A DNA stretch of 64,000 bases from Bradyrhizobium ottawaense (GTDB lineage Bacteria; Pseudomonadota; Alphaproteobacteria; Rhizobiales; Xanthobacteraceae): assembly GCF_002278135.3 (NCBI RefSeq), contig NZ_CP029425.2:1178001-1242000 (forward strand). The letters run 5' to 3'. Both the position numbers and the translations under genes were made by a program. This document shows positions 1 through 8,388 of this stretch, piece after piece. The notes under the pieces were generated by a model. The model searched no databases, was not told the origin of the DNA, and worked only from the letters and a program-made list of their open reading frames with translations. Positions within the stretch are counted from its first letter, which is position 1. Each line of letters starts with the position of its first letter.

Positions 1-62
1 AGCTCGTAGCCCGTCATGGGGCGTTCCGTCAGGCATGCGAGGATTGCGTCGCCCAGTGCCAT
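1..62 (-). CDS. PadR family transcriptional regulator (N-terminal fragment, cut by window edge)
   Basis: Only the first 20 or so codons lie in the window. They read MALGDAILACLTERPMTGYE, the characteristic start of the PadR winged-helix domain, including the MTGYE(L) turn at the end of helix 1. PadR proteins are cytoplasmic repressors that often control their own gene and a neighbour. The ATG at 60-62 is preceded on this strand by a purine-rich AGGAGG-like stretch. A dense palindrome about 50-80 bp upstream (109-144) lies between this gene and the plus-strand gene at 265, which fits autoregulation and control of the divergent neighbour. The call rests on a short fragment, but the motif is distinctive. 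Confidence 0.72.
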   Translation of the reverse strand, partial: MALGDAILACLTERPMTGYE

Positions 63-108
63 GACCGGCCTCCTTCTTCTCTTCGACCCGAACCAATCGG
101 CTTGACTT

Positions 109-144
109 TATGCGCATTGGCGCATATGCGTCAATGTGCATATG
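109..144. promoter_or_regulatory. Overlapping inverted repeats, probable PadR operator
   Basis: Two perfect inverted repeats overlap: TATGCGC-N4-GCGCATA at 109-126 and CATATGC-N8-GCATATG at 123-144. The second matches the usual PadR-box geometry of two ATGT/ATGC-like half sites 8 bp apart. They lie in the divergent gap between padR (start 62) and the NTF2-like gene (start 265). The regulator assignment is inference from position and geometry. Confidence 0.55.
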
Positions 145-264
145 AGGCGATCAGGGACGGGCTGTAGATCCGACCCGAAAAACCCAGCGGAATCAATCAG
201 CACGCAACTGTGCATGGGGTTGTTTTCGCGATTTTTGCCAAGGCCTTTAGGGAGGCACCCGACA

Positions 265-648
265 ATGACCGGCCTCGACTCCTGGTACGGCTACATGAAG
301 TCCCACGACCGCACTGCGCTTTGGGACTTGCTTCATCCCGACGCCGTCTTCGAAAGTCCCGTCGTGCATTCGCCGCAGCGCGGGCGCGACATCACATTCA
401 AATACCTTTCCAGCGCCGAGAAGGTGCTCGGCGGTCCCGGCTTCACCTATGTCGGTGAGTGGACGCGCGAACGCGGCGCCGTGCTCGAATTCAAGACCAT
501 GATCGACGGCATCGAGATCAACGGCGTCGACATCATCAGCTTCGATGCCGAGGGACGCATCACGCATTTCAAGGTGATGGTGCGTCCGCTCAAGGCGATC
601 AACATGCTGCACCGCCTGATGGCGGAGCAGTTGGCTGCCCAATCATGA
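265..648 (+). CDS. NTF2-like / SnoaL-like small protein
   Basis: A 127-residue protein with the alpha+beta cone pattern of the NTF2/SnoaL superfamily. The N-terminal helices (WYGYMKSHDRTALWDLLHPD) are followed by a strand-rich half ending in an ITHFKVMVRP segment. Members are small ligand-binding or catalytic proteins and the substrate cannot be read from sequence. The ATG at 265 is chosen because GGGAGG lies just upstream (about 250-255); an upstream in-frame ATG at 136 would run through the palindromic operator region. It is divergent from a padR gene and could be its target. It is followed 102 bp later by the acyl-CoA dehydrogenase gene, so a link to fatty-acid catabolism is possible but unproven. 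Confidence 0.7.
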   Translation: MTGLDSWYGYMKSHDRTALWDLLHPDAVFESPVVHSPQRGRDITFKYLSSAEKVLGGPGFTYVGEWTRERGAVLEFKTMIDGIEINGVDIISFDAEGRITHFKVMVRPLKAINMLHRLMAEQLAAQS

Positions 649-750
649 CCCTGCCCTGAGGTTGCAGAACCCGCTAAGCTCGCGGGCAAGGCTGCGCCGC
701 AGGACCGTTCAGAGAATTCCACCACTTCAAGCCCATGCCGGGAGACCGCA

Positions 751-2541
751 ATGCCGATCTACAAAGCCCCCGTCGAAGACGTGAACTTCCTGCTCAACGA
801 CGTCTTCCAGATCGACCGCTACGACAATCTCACCGGCTTCTCCGATGCGTCGAGCGATGTGCGCGAAGCCATTTTGGGTGAAGCCGCCAAGCTCGCCGAA
901 GAGGTGCTGCAGCCGCTCAATCGCGTCGGCGATCTCGAAGGCTGCAAGCGCACTGATGACGGCAACGTCACCACGCCGAAGGGCTTCAAGGATGCGTTCA
1001 GGCAGGTCGCCGAAGGCGGCTGGCTCGGTCTGTCGGCGCCGACCGAGTTCGGCGGGCAGGGCCTGCCGGTGACGCTGAGCCAGGCCGTCAACGAATTCCA
1101 GATCTCTGCCAACATGGCGTTCTCGATGTATGGCGGCCTCACCATGGGCGCGACCGCGGCGCTGATCGTTCATGGTTCGCCCGAGCAGAAGAAGACCTAC
1201 GTGCCGAAGATGGTCGCCGGCGAATGGACCGGCACCATGAACCTGACCGAGCCGCATTGCGGCACCGATCTCGGCATGCTCCGCACCAAGGCGGTGCGCC
1301 AGGCCGACGGCAGCTTCAAGATCACGGGCACCAAGATCTTCATCTCGGCCGGTGAGCATGATCTTGCCTCCAACATCATCCACCTCGTGCTCGCCCGCAT
1401 CGAGGGCGCACCCGCCGGCATCAAGGGCGTGTCGCTGTTCGTGGTGCCCAAGTTCCTTGTGAATCCGGATGGCTCAGTCGGTGCCCGCAACGGCGTCGTC
1501 TGCGGCTCGATCGAGCACAAGATGGGCATCCACGGCAATTCGACCTGCGTGATGAACTACGACAGCGCCACCGGCTGGCTGATCGGCGAAGAGAACAAGG
1601 GCATGCAGGGCATGTTCGTGATGATGAACGAGGCGAGGCTCGGCGTCGCCGTGCAGGGCCTCGCGCAGTCCGAGGTCGCCTACCAGAACGCGGTCGCCTA
1701 TGCCCGCGAGCGCATCCAGGGCCGCTCGCTCACCGGCGTCAAGGCGCCGGACAAGCAGGCCGACCCGATCATCGTGCATCCCGACGTGCGCCGCACGCTG
1801 CTCTCGATCCGCGCCTTCAACGAAGCCGCGCGTGCCTTCGTGATGTGGACCGCGCTGAAGAGCGACGTCGCCCATCGCTCCGAAGACCCGAAGGACCGCC
1901 AGGCCGCCGACGACCACATGGGCCTGATGACGCCGGTGCTGAAGGGCTTCCTCACCGATTACGGTTTTGCCAACGCGGTGCAGGCGCAGCAGATGTATGG
2001 CGGCCACGGCTACATCGCCGAGCAGGGCATGGAGCAGTTCGTGCGCGATGCCCGCATCGCCATGATCTATGAAGGCGCCAACGGTATCCAGGCGCTCGAC
2101 CTCGTCGGCCGCAAGCTGCCGCGCGACGGTGGCCGCGCCATCATGGCCTTCTTCGGCGAGGTCATGGCCTTTGCCAAGGAGAACGGCGGCGACGAGGCGC
2201 TCAAGCCCTTCATCGCGCCGCTCTCGGCCTCGCTCGGCCATCTCCAGCAGGCCACGACCTGGCTGATGCAGAACGCGATGGCGAAGCCTGACAATGCCGG
2301 CGCCGCCGCAACTGATTACCTGCATCTGTTCGGGTTCGTCGCGCTCGGCTACATGTGGGCGAAGATGGCGAAGGTGACGAATGCCAAGATTGCCGAGAGC
2401 GGGGCCACGCCCTATCTCTCCACCAAGCTCGTCACCGGTCGTTTCTTCATGGAGCGGATGCTGCCGGAGACCGCCGCCAATCTCGCGCGCATCCAGGCCG
2501 GCTGCGCCACCATCATGGAATTGCCGGCGGAAGCGTTCTGA
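751..2541 (+). CDS. Acyl-CoA dehydrogenase, about 600-residue type with N- and C-terminal extension domains
   Basis: A 596-residue FAD enzyme that oxidises an acyl-CoA to the trans-2-enoyl-CoA in the first step of beta-oxidation, in the cytoplasm. It has the long architecture: a short N-terminal extension (about 1-35), the classical acyl-CoA dehydrogenase N, middle and C domains (about 40-460), and a C-terminal extension (about 470-590). Visible marks are the middle-domain signature around TEPHCGTDLG, the MYGGHGY flavin-binding region, and IYEGANGIQ with the catalytic Glu. The start ATG at 751 follows GGGAG. It heads a run of beta-oxidation genes: the thiolase begins 72 bp downstream and the hydratase/dehydrogenase follows. 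Chain-length preference cannot be judged. Confidence 0.92.
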   Translation: MPIYKAPVEDVNFLLNDVFQIDRYDNLTGFSDASSDVREAILGEAAKLAEEVLQPLNRVGDLEGCKRTDDGNVTTPKGFKDAFRQVAEGGWLGLSAPTEFGGQGLPVTLSQAVNEFQISANMAFSMYGGLTMGATAALIVHGSPEQKKTYVPKMVAGEWTGTMNLTEPHCGTDLGMLRTKAVRQADGSFKITGTKIFISAGEHDLASNIIHLVLARIEGAPAGIKGVSLFVVPKFLVNPDGSVGARNGVVCGSIEHKMGIHGNSTCVMNYDSATGWLIGEENKGMQGMFVMMNEARLGVAVQGLAQSEVAYQNAVAYARERIQGRSLTGVKAPDKQADPIIVHPDVRRTLLSIRAFNEAARAFVMWTALKSDVAHRSEDPKDRQAADDHMGLMTPVLKGFLTDYGFANAVQAQQMYGGHGYIAEQGMEQFVRDARIAMIYEGANGIQALDLVGRKLPRDGGRAIMAFFGEVMAFAKENGGDEALKPFIAPLSASLGHLQQATTWLMQNAMAKPDNAGAAATDYLHLFGFVALGYMWAKMAKVTNAKIAESGATPYLSTKLVTGRFFMERMLPETAANLARIQAGCATIMELPAEAF

Positions 2542-2613
2542 GGCTTCCCGCTTCACCAATGATTGCGACCGCGCCGCGGTCGCCACCAACATAACTGCAA
2601 TCAGGAGGCTCCC

Positions 2614-3822
2614 ATGGCAGATGCCTATATCTACGATCACGTCCGCACCCCCCGCGGCCGCGGCAAGGCTGACGGTTCGTTGCACGAAGTGACCGCGCTC
2701 GCGCTCGCCACCGTGCCGCTGAAGGCGCTGAAGGACCGCAACAACCTGCCGCAGGATTCCGTCGACGACGTCATCCTCGGCGTGGTCGATCCGGTCGGCG
2801 AAGCCGGCTCCGACATCGCGCGCTTTGCCGCACTGAAGGCAGGTCTCGGCGAAGCCGTGCCCGGCGTGCAGATCAGCCGCTTCTGCGCCTCCGGCCTCGA
2901 TGCCGTGAACTTCGCCGCCGCGCAGGTGATGAGTGGCCAGCATGAGCTGGTGATCGGCGGCGGCGCGGAATCGATGAGCCGCGTCGGCATCGGCGCCTCC
3001 GGCGGTGCGTGGCCGATGGATCCCTCGATGGCGGTGCCGGCCTATTTCATGCCGCAGGGCGTCTCGGCCGATCTGATCGCGACCAAATACGGCTTCTCGC
3101 GCGACGACGTCGATGCCTATGCCGTGCAGAGCCAGCAGCGTGCCGCGAAGTCGTGGGAGGAAGGCCGCTTCGACAAATCGATCGTCCCGGTGAAGGACAT
3201 CAACGGCCTCACCATCCTGGCCAAGGACGAGCATATGCGTCCCTCGACGACGATGCAGTCGCTGGCGCAGCTGCAGCCGTCGTTCACGATGATGGCGCAG
3301 ATGGGCGGCTTCGACGGTGTCGCGCTGCAGTCGCACCCCGAGATCGAACGCGTCAATTACGTGCACCACGCCGGCAACTCGTCGGGCATCGTCGACGGCG
3401 CCGGCGCCGTGCTGCTCGGCAGCAAGGAGGCGGGAGCGAAATACGGCCTGAAGCCGCGTGCAAAAATCCGTGCGTTCGCCAACATTGGCTCCGAGCCCGC
3501 GATGATGCTGACCGGCCCGGTCGACGTCACCGAAAAGCTGTTCGCGCGCTCCGGCATGAAGAAGTCGGACATCGATCTGTTCGAGCTCAACGAGGCCTTC
3601 GCCTCGGTCGTGCTGCGCTACATCCAGGCCTTCGACATCGACAACGCCAAGATCAACGTCAATGGCGGCGCCATCGCGCTCGGCCATCCGCTCGGCGCGA
3701 CCGGTGCGATGATCCTCGGCACCGTGCTCGACGAGCTCGAGCGCACCAACAAGTCCACCGCCCTCGTCACGCTGTGCATCGGCGGCGGCATGGGCACCGC
3801 GACCATCATCGAGCGGGTGTAG
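2614..3822 (+). CDS. fadA: Acetyl-CoA C-acyltransferase (thiolase)
   Basis: A 402-residue thiolase that cleaves 3-ketoacyl-CoA with CoA to give acetyl-CoA and a shortened acyl-CoA, the last step of beta-oxidation. The three active-site elements are present: the nucleophilic Cys in [12 protein letters not shown], the His in GHPLGATGA, and the acid/base Cys in the C-terminal CIGGGMG. An ideal AGGAGG at about 2602-2607 fixes the start at 2614, not at the upstream in-frame ATG at 2563. It is probably co-transcribed with the flanking acyl-CoA dehydrogenase and FadJ-type genes. A palindromic repeat separates it from the latter. Length is normal for the family. Confidence 0.92.
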   Translation: MADAYIYDHVRTPRGRGKADGSLHEVTALALATVPLKALKDRNNLPQDSVDDVILGVVDPVGEAGSDIARFAALKAGLGEAVPGVQISRFCASGLDAVNFAAAQVMSGQHELVIGGGAESMSRVGIGASGGAWPMDPSMAVPAYFMPQGVSADLIATKYGFSRDDVDAYAVQSQQRAAKSWEEGRFDKSIVPVKDINGLTILAKDEHMRPSTTMQSLAQLQPSFTMMAQMGGFDGVALQSHPEIERVNYVHHAGNSSGIVDGAGAVLLGSKEAGAKYGLKPRAKIRAFANIGSEPAMMLTGPVDVTEKLFARSGMKKSDIDLFELNEAFASVVLRYIQAFDIDNAKINVNGGAIALGHPLGATGAMILGTVLDELERTNKSTALVTLCIGGGMGTATIIERV

Positions 3823-3825
3823 GTC

Positions 3826-3916
3826 CGTAGGGTGGGTTAGCCGAAGGCGTAACCCACCTCTTCTGTCTCCGCAGCGAAAGACCGTGGTGGGTTACGCTTC
3901 GCTAACCCACCCTACG
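3826..3916. repeat. Palindromic dispersed repeat, GTAGGGTGGG family, copy 1
   Basis: The outer arms CGTAGGGTGGGTTAGC (3826-3841) and GCTAACCCACCCTACG (3901-3916) are perfect inverted copies. Each half also folds on itself through an inner GCGTAACCCACC / GGTGGGTTACGC pair, so it can form one long or two short hairpins. Related elements lie at 10582 and 32475. It sits between the thiolase and FadJ-type genes of one operon. Confidence 0.85.
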
Positions 3917-3973
3917 AGATCTCAAGTCAACCGCCGCGCCTGAGATCGGCTGCGGCACCGAGGAGCAACCAAC

Positions 3974-6187
3974 ATGACTTACAAGAATTTCAAGGTTGAG
4001 ACCGATTCCGACGGCATCGCGCTCGTTACCTGGGACATCCCGGGCCGCTCGATGAACGTGCTCGACGAGACCTCGACCAACGAGCTCGACGCGATCGTCA
4101 AGGCGACCACCGCGGATGCCGCGGTGAAGGGCGTCGTCATTACCTCCGCCAAGGAGGCATTCTGCGCCGGCGCCGACCTGTCGATGCTCGAAGGCATGAA
4201 CCAGGCTTACGCCAAGGTGTTCAAGGAGCAGGGCGAGACCGCCGCGAACCAGATGCTGTTCGACCAGAGCCGCCGCTTCTCGCTGGTGCTGCGCTCGATC
4301 GAGACGTCAGGCAAGCCGTGGGCGGCCGCGATCAACGGGCTCGCGCTCGGCGGTGGCTTCGAAATCACGCTGTGCTGCCACTATCGCGTCGCCGCGGAGA
4401 ATCCCAAGACCCGCCTCGGCCTGCCCGAGGTCAAGGTCGGCCTGTTCCCCGGTGCCGGCGGTACGCAGCGCGTGCCGCGCCTGGTGCCGCCACAGGACGC
4501 GATGACGATCCTGCTCAAGGGCGATCCGGTCACGATCGAGAAGGCGAAGGCGCTGAACCTGATCCACGCCATCGTTCCCGCCGCCGACCTCATCAAGGCC
4601 GCGAAGGACTGGATCAAGGGCGGCGGCAAGGCGGTCGCGCCCTGGGACGAGAAGGGCTTCAAGCTGCCCGGCGGCCCGGTGTTCTCCAAGGCCGGCATGA
4701 TGATGTTCCCGGCGGGAAACGCGATCTATCGCCGCGAGACCTACGACAATTATCCGGCCGCGCGCGCCATCATGAGCTGCGTCTATGAGGGCCTGCAGTT
4801 GCCGATCGACGCCGCGCTGCGGGTGGAGTCGCGCTACTTCACCTCGGTGCTGCGCTCGAAGGAAGCGGCCGCGATGATCCGCAGCCTGTTCCTGTCGATG
4901 CAGGAGCTCAACAAGGGCGCGCGCCGCCCGAAGGACGTGCCTGCGACCAAGGTGAAGAAGATCGCCGTGATCGGCGCCGGCTTCATGGGCGCGAGCGTCG
5001 GCTACGTCTCGGCCCGCGCCGGCCTCGACGTCGTCCTGATCGACCGCGACCAGGAGAGCGCCGACAAGGGCAAGGCCCATGCGCAGAAGGTGATCGAGGA
5101 TCAGATCAAGAAGGGCCGGGCCAAGCCCGCGGATGCCGAAGCGCTGCTCGCGCGCATCACGCCCACCGCGGACTATGCGGCGCTGAAGGACGTCGACCTC
5201 GTCATCGAGGCCGTGTTCGAGGACCGCAAGGTCAAGGCTGATACCTTCGCCAAGGCGCAGGAGCACATGAAGCCGGACGTGATCTTCGCGTCGAACACCT
5301 CGACGCTGCCGATCACCTCCCTGGCCGAGAGCTTCAAGGACCAAGGCAAGTTCGTCGGCATCCACTTCTTCTCGCCGGTCGAGAAGATGATGCTGGTCGA
5401 GATCATCAAGGGCAAGAACACCGGCGACCTCGCGCTCGCGACCGCGCTCGACTACGTCCGGCAGATCGGCAAGACGCCGATCGTCGTCAACGACTCCAGA
5501 GGGTTCTTCGCCAATCGCTGCGTCGGCCGCTACGTCGCCGAAGGCAACGAGATGTTCCTCGAGGGCGTGCCGCCCGCGATGATCGAGAACTGCGCCAAGA
5601 TGGCCGGCATGCCGGTCGGCCCGCTCTCGCTCTCCGACGAGGTCGCGCTCGATCTCGGCCTCAAGATCATGAAGGCGACGGAGGCCGATCTCGGCCCCAA
5701 CGCCATCAATCCAGATCAGAAGAAGCTGATGGTGGAGATGGTCGAGAAGCAGGGCCGCTTGGGGCGCAAGAACAGCAAGGGCTTTTACGACTATCCCGAG
5801 AAGGGCAAGGGTCAGAAGAGCCTGTGGCCGGGCCTCTCGGCCTTGCAGCCGAAGCAGCTCGACCCTGATACGCTCGATATCGAGGAGCTGAAGCAGCGCT
5901 TCCTGGTGGTGCAGGCGGTGGAAGCCGCGCGCACGGTCGAGGACCACGTCATCACCGATCCGCGCGAGGCCGATGTCGGCTCCATCCTCGGCTTCGGCTT
6001 CGCGCCGTTCACCGGCGGCACGCTGTCCTATATCGACTTCATGGGCACCAAGAAGTTCGTCGAGCTCTGCCACAAGCTGGAAGCGAAGTACGGCTCGCGC
6101 TTCACGCCGCCGAAGCTGCTGGAGGAGATGGCGGCGAAGGGCGAGACCTTCTACGGCCGCTTCGCGCCGAAGAAGGCGGCGGCCTGA
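3974..6187 (+). CDS. fadJ: 3-hydroxyacyl-CoA dehydrogenase / enoyl-CoA hydratase multienzyme (FadJ/FadB type)
   Basis: A 737-residue bifunctional protein that hydrates enoyl-CoA and then oxidises 3-hydroxyacyl-CoA with NAD+, steps 2 and 3 of beta-oxidation. Residues about 1-200 are the crotonase domain, with an oxyanion-hole loop (CAGADLSML) and the catalytic-Glu region around [16 protein letters not shown]. Residues about 325-510 are the NAD-binding domain starting [15 protein letters not shown], with the dehydrogenase motif [15 protein letters not shown]. The C-terminal 3HCDH domains follow, including GFFANR and the SKGFYDY segment. It completes the set with the thiolase and acyl-CoA dehydrogenase upstream, and an intrinsic terminator starts 24 bp after the stop codon. 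Subunit partners (a FadI/FadA-like thiolase) are inferred. Confidence 0.93.
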   Translation: MTYKNFKVETDSDGIALVTWDIPGRSMNVLDETSTNELDAIVKATTADAAVKGVVITSAKEAFCAGADLSMLEGMNQAYAKVFKEQGETAANQMLFDQSRRFSLVLRSIETSGKPWAAAINGLALGGGFEITLCCHYRVAAENPKTRLGLPEVKVGLFPGAGGTQRVPRLVPPQDAMTILLKGDPVTIEKAKALNLIHAIVPAADLIKAAKDWIKGGGKAVAPWDEKGFKLPGGPVFSKAGMMMFPAGNAIYRRETYDNYPAARAIMSCVYEGLQLPIDAALRVESRYFTSVLRSKEAAAMIRSLFLSMQELNKGARRPKDVPATKVKKIAVIGAGFMGASVGYVSARAGLDVVLIDRDQESADKGKAHAQKVIEDQIKKGRAKPADAEALLARITPTADYAALKDVDLVIEAVFEDRKVKADTFAKAQEHMKPDVIFASNTSTLPITSLAESFKDQGKFVGIHFFSPVEKMMLVEIIKGKNTGDLALATALDYVRQIGKTPIVVNDSRGFFANRCVGRYVAEGNEMFLEGVPPAMIENCAKMAGMPVGPLSLSDEVALDLGLKIMKATEADLGPNAINPDQKKLMVEMVEKQGRLGRKNSKGFYDYPEKGKGQKSLWPGLSALQPKQLDPDTLDIEELKQRFLVVQAVEAARTVEDHVITDPREADVGSILGFGFAPFTGGTLSYIDFMGTKKFVELCHKLEAKYGSRFTPPKLLEEMAAKGETFYGRFAPKKAAA

Positions 6188-6211
6188 CGGGGGCCGGGCC
6201 ACGCAGAAACA

Positions 6212-6238
6212 AAAGGCCGGATCATCGATCCGGCCTTT
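6212..6238 (+). terminator. Intrinsic terminator of the beta-oxidation genes
   Basis: A 12-bp perfect stem, AAAGGCCGGATC (6212-6223) and GATCCGGCCTTT (6227-6238), with a 3-nt loop and a T-containing tail (CTGTTTG), immediately downstream of the fadJ-type gene. Confidence 0.85.
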
Positions 6239-6305
6239 CTGTTTGCTGTCGCCGAATGGCGAGAAAACGCCGCTCCAAATCCCGCCCGGCGCGCTCGCTC
6301 CGCCC

Positions 6306-6321
6306 TGGCACCGCTCTTGCT
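6306..6321 (+). promoter_or_regulatory. Candidate sigma-54 (RpoN) promoter
   Basis: TGGCAC-N5-TTGCT at 6306-6321 matches every position of the sigma-54 -24/-12 core (TGGCAC-N5-TTGCW), including the GG and GC doublets at the correct spacing. It points at the small gene starting 6365, with a predicted transcript start near 6331. No clear NifA-type upstream site (TGT-N10-ACA) was found in the 100 bp before it. A chance match is possible. Confidence 0.5.
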
Positions 6322-6364
6322 GACGATGCATCGGATGGCTCGTTAGCATTGAAGGTGTCCCGCA

Positions 6365-6574
6365 ATGATCCCCACGGTGTTTCAAGACAGCGCAGCCGGC
6401 GTTGCCGCGAGATACGCCCCCTTCTTGCGGCTGGGGCAGCCGTGGCCGCGCCGCAGGCTCCTCCGGCGGCGCAGAAAAATCCCCTCCTGGGTCGGCTTGG
6501 CGCTACTCGTTCTCTTCATCGATATGGCGATGGCCGTGCTTGCCTGGGTCGCCGTCGACGTCGTCCTGCATTGA
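6365..6574 (+). CDS. Small single-pass membrane protein (hypothetical)
   Basis: A 69-residue ORF that I do not recognise. It has a very basic stretch (about residues 27-38, mostly Arg) followed by one hydrophobic helix of about 25 residues (VGLALLVLFIDMAMAVLAWV) up to the C terminus. This predicts a positive-inside, single-pass membrane protein. A consensus sigma-54 promoter lies 44 bp upstream of the start, and GAAGG precedes the ATG. The last 72 bp overlap the 3' end of a convergent minus-strand gene. The promoter is the main argument that this is a real gene. Confidence 0.5.
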   Translation: MIPTVFQDSAAGVAARYAPFLRLGQPWPRRRLLRRRRKIPSWVGLALLVLFIDMAMAVLAWVAVDVVLH

Positions 6575-6811
6575 GAGCTCGCCTCTGTGCACAAAGCGCG
6601 TCGCCGCCAAATAGGCGACCTGGCCGGCAATCAGGCAGCCGACAACGATGGGAATGCCCGTCCAAAATCCGAATCCCGAGGTCTGAAGGACCGTTGCGAC
6701 GAGGATCGCGGTCGCCGGCGAGACCAGCAACAGACTCCAGACTCGGAAGAAGAGTCCCGCCGCCACGCCGGTGATCGTGCTCGCGAGCAAGAGGAGGAGT
6801 ACGGTTGTCAC
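6503..6811 (-). CDS. Small integral membrane protein (hypothetical)
   Basis: A 102-residue protein starting at GTG with GGGAAG about 6 nt upstream. Three hydrophobic segments are visible: residues about 2-20, 25-45 and 50-70. They are followed by a charged C-terminal tail rich in Asp, Glu and His (about 80-102). I do not recognise the family; alphaproteobacterial genomes carry many such small predicted membrane proteins. It overlaps the plus-strand 69-residue gene tail-to-tail. An 8-4-8 inverted repeat lies about 100 bp upstream (6910-6929). Confidence 0.6.
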   Translation of the reverse strand: MTTVLLLLLASTITGVAAGLFFRVWSLLLVSPATAILVATVLQTSGFGFWTGIPIVVGCLIAGQVAYLAATRFVHRGELSMQDDVDGDPGKHGHRHIDEENE

Positions 6812-6909
6812 GAGAGCTTCCCAGTTCAGGCCGCATCGCGGTACATGGCTGAAGTTGAGCCAACTGGATTGCTCTCACAACGATGGTGATCTCTGCCGCA
6901 CACACAAGG

Positions 6910-6929
6910 CGGAGTTATTGTTAACTCCG
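6910..6929. promoter_or_regulatory. Perfect inverted repeat (8-4-8), possible operator
   Basis: CGGAGTTA-TTGT-TAACTCCG is a 20-bp inverted repeat in the gap upstream of the minus-strand membrane protein gene (start 6811). It has no T tract and its centre is AT-rich, so an operator is more likely than a terminator. The cognate regulator is unknown. Confidence 0.35.
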
Positions 6930-6996
6930 ACAATGCTCGTAAAATTGATGCCCAGGACCTCGCGAACGTCCGGGCTTCGGCAACTGGTTCAAGCAA

Positions 6997-7023
6997 AAGA
7001 GCCGGATCGCCGATCCGGCTCTT
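6997..7023 (-). terminator. Intrinsic terminator of the GST gene
   Basis: A 13-bp perfect stem, AAGAGCCGGATCG and CGATCCGGCTCTT, at 6997-7023. Read on the minus strand, it is followed by TTTTGCTT. It lies about 30 bp past the stop of the glutathione S-transferase gene. Confidence 0.85.
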
Positions 7024-7050
7024 CGTCGTCTCGAACGTCGTGCGCTGGTC

Positions 7051-7665
7051 TTACTTCGCCTGCGCGAGGCCTTCCTTCTTCAGCGCTTCCTGCACTTGCG
7101 GCCGCGCCTCGACGCGGGCCTTGTAGGCGGCAAGGTTCGGCATCGCGGAGAGGTCGAACTTCATCCGCTCGCCCCAGGTCAGCATCGTGAACAGATAGCC
7201 GTCGGCGACCGTGAACTGCTTGCCCATGAGGTAGTCGCGGCCGGCGAGCTGGCTGTCGATATATTTCAGCTTGCCCATGACGCGATCCCTGAAGAAAGCC
7301 TTGGCTTCGTCGTTCAGGGCCGGCGCGAACATCGGACCGAAGCTCTTGTGCACCTCCGAGGTGAGGAAATTCAGCCACTCCAGCAGCTTGTAGCGCTCGG
7401 AACTGCCATGGGCGGGCGCCAGTGCCTTGCTTGATGCCTGATCGGCGATCATCTGGACAATCACCGGGCCTTCGGTCACGATCTCACCGCTGTCGAGGCC
7501 CAGCGCAGGGACCTGGCCCTTTGGGTTCAGCTTCAGATAGTCCTCACCATTTTCGAGCTTCTTGGCCCGGATATCGACCTTGACCAGCTCATAGGGCAGG
7601 CCGGCTTCGAGGAGCGCGATGTGGGGGGACAGCGAGCAGGCACCGGGCGAATAGTACAGTTTCAT
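7051..7665 (-). CDS. gst: Glutathione S-transferase, beta-class (GstA-like)
   Basis: A 204-residue cytoplasmic enzyme that conjugates glutathione to electrophiles. The N-terminal thioredoxin-like domain starts MKLYYSPGACSLSPHIAL, with Cys10 at the position typical of bacterial beta-class GSTs. It carries the cis-Pro/glutathione-binding NPKGQVPAL and EGPVIVQMIAD segments. The all-helical C-terminal domain contains the usual DYLMGKQFTVADGYLF capping box. It is divergent from a MarR-type regulator across a 126-bp gap holding an 18-bp palindrome, so repression by that regulator and induction by a reactive compound is the likely logic. The neighbouring gshA supplies the glutathione precursor. The reading frame is intact and of normal length. 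Confidence 0.92.
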   Translation of the reverse strand: MKLYYSPGACSLSPHIALLEAGLPYELVKVDIRAKKLENGEDYLKLNPKGQVPALGLDSGEIVTEGPVIVQMIADQASSKALAPAHGSSERYKLLEWLNFLTSEVHKSFGPMFAPALNDEAKAFFRDRVMGKLKYIDSQLAGRDYLMGKQFTVADGYLFTMLTWGERMKFDLSAMPNLAAYKARVEARPQVQEALKKEGLAQAK

Positions 7666-7736
7666 GGAATTTCCTCCTCTTGACGCTTGGTTCGGCCGAA
7701 AGAACGACTACATGCAACTGCTTGAAATAGTCAAGA

Positions 7737-7754
7737 TTGATGCAGCTGCATCAA
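7737..7754. promoter_or_regulatory. 18-bp palindrome, probable MarR operator between gst and marR
   Basis: TTGATGCAGCTGCATCAA is a perfect 18-bp palindrome in the divergent gap, 38 bp upstream of the regulator's ATG. On the minus strand a TTGACT (-35-like, 7729-7734) directly follows it, so bound protein would block the gst promoter. A related half, ATGCAACTGC, occurs around 7712. The size and position are typical of MarR sites. Confidence 0.6.
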
Positions 7755-7791
7755 ATGGGGTAAGAGACGGACGACGAGCTTGAGCGGGACC

Positions 7792-8289
7792 ATGAAACGC
7801 AAACCATCGACCGAGGCGACTTCCGCCTGGATCCGCCTGATGCGGGTACAGAGCCGCGTGCTCGATTGCGTCGAGCAGGATCTGAAGAAGGCAGGCTTCC
7901 CGCCGTTGGCATGGTATGACGCGCTGCTCGAATTGTCGCGGGCTCCCTCGGGCGAGCTGAGGCCGGTGGAACTCGAACGGCAGATGCTGATCCCGCAATA
8001 TTCCACCTCGCGCCTGATCGACCGCCTGGTCGACGAGGGCCTCGCCTCGCGGCGCGAATGCAAGATCGACAAGCGCGGCCAGTTCGTCGAGATCACGGAA
8101 GCCGGCCGCGAGCTGCAGAAGCGGATGTGGAGCGCCTATTCGGCTGCGATCGAGAAATATGTCGGTTCGAAACTGTCCGATGCCGATGCCGTCAAGCTCA
8201 GCGGCCTGCTCGACCGCCTGGGCTGCTCGTGCGGCGAGATGAAACTGCCGCCCGTCGCCAACGTCAACGAAACCTCGCCGTCGCGATGA
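7792..8289 (+). CDS. MarR family transcriptional regulator
   Basis: A 165-residue winged-helix regulator. The DNA-binding core covers about residues 45-110: helices around LEFDALLELSRAP-like PLAWYDALLELSRAPSGELR, a recognition helix near QYSTSRLIDRLVDEGLA, and a wing with KIDKRGQFVEITEAG. This is the classic MarR pattern. It dimerises through N- and C-terminal helices. The C terminus carries two Cys residues (GCSCGEM), which could sense redox state or metal. It is divergent from gst and probably represses it and itself through the palindrome at 7737. An alternative TTG start at 7780 would add four residues; neither start has a strong ribosome site. Confidence 0.88.
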   Translation: MKRKPSTEATSAWIRLMRVQSRVLDCVEQDLKKAGFPPLAWYDALLELSRAPSGELRPVELERQMLIPQYSTSRLIDRLVDEGLASRRECKIDKRGQFVEITEAGRELQKRMWSAYSAAIEKYVGSKLSDADAVKLSGLLDRLGCSCGEMKLPPVANVNETSPSR

Positions 8290-8388
8290 TCGCGCGGCAC
8301 ACCAGCTCGTCCGTGCGCCCGGTGGGTTCGCGGACCATCCCGTCACCCGCGCGCGTTCGATCGAAGCGCCTTTTGATTAGAGTTTGAT

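Noticed and set aside
1474..3687. Long open frame of about 737 codons on the minus strand opposite the acyl-CoA dehydrogenase and thiolase genes
   Set aside because: Translation is Arg/His/Gly-rich with no domain, spans two real genes and their gap, and is the usual antisense shadow of GC-rich coding sequence.
4307..6385. Long minus-strand open frame opposite the fadJ-type gene (and similar ones opposite ctaD, gshA, thrC/M16 and the STAND gene)
   Set aside because: Same shadow effect. The plus-strand frames contain complete catalytic motifs; these do not.
7721..7735. CTTGA-N5-TCAAG inverted repeat as a possible FixK/FNR box
   Set aside because: The half sites are separated by five bases, not six, and it overlaps the -35-like element of gst, so a FixK site is not supported.
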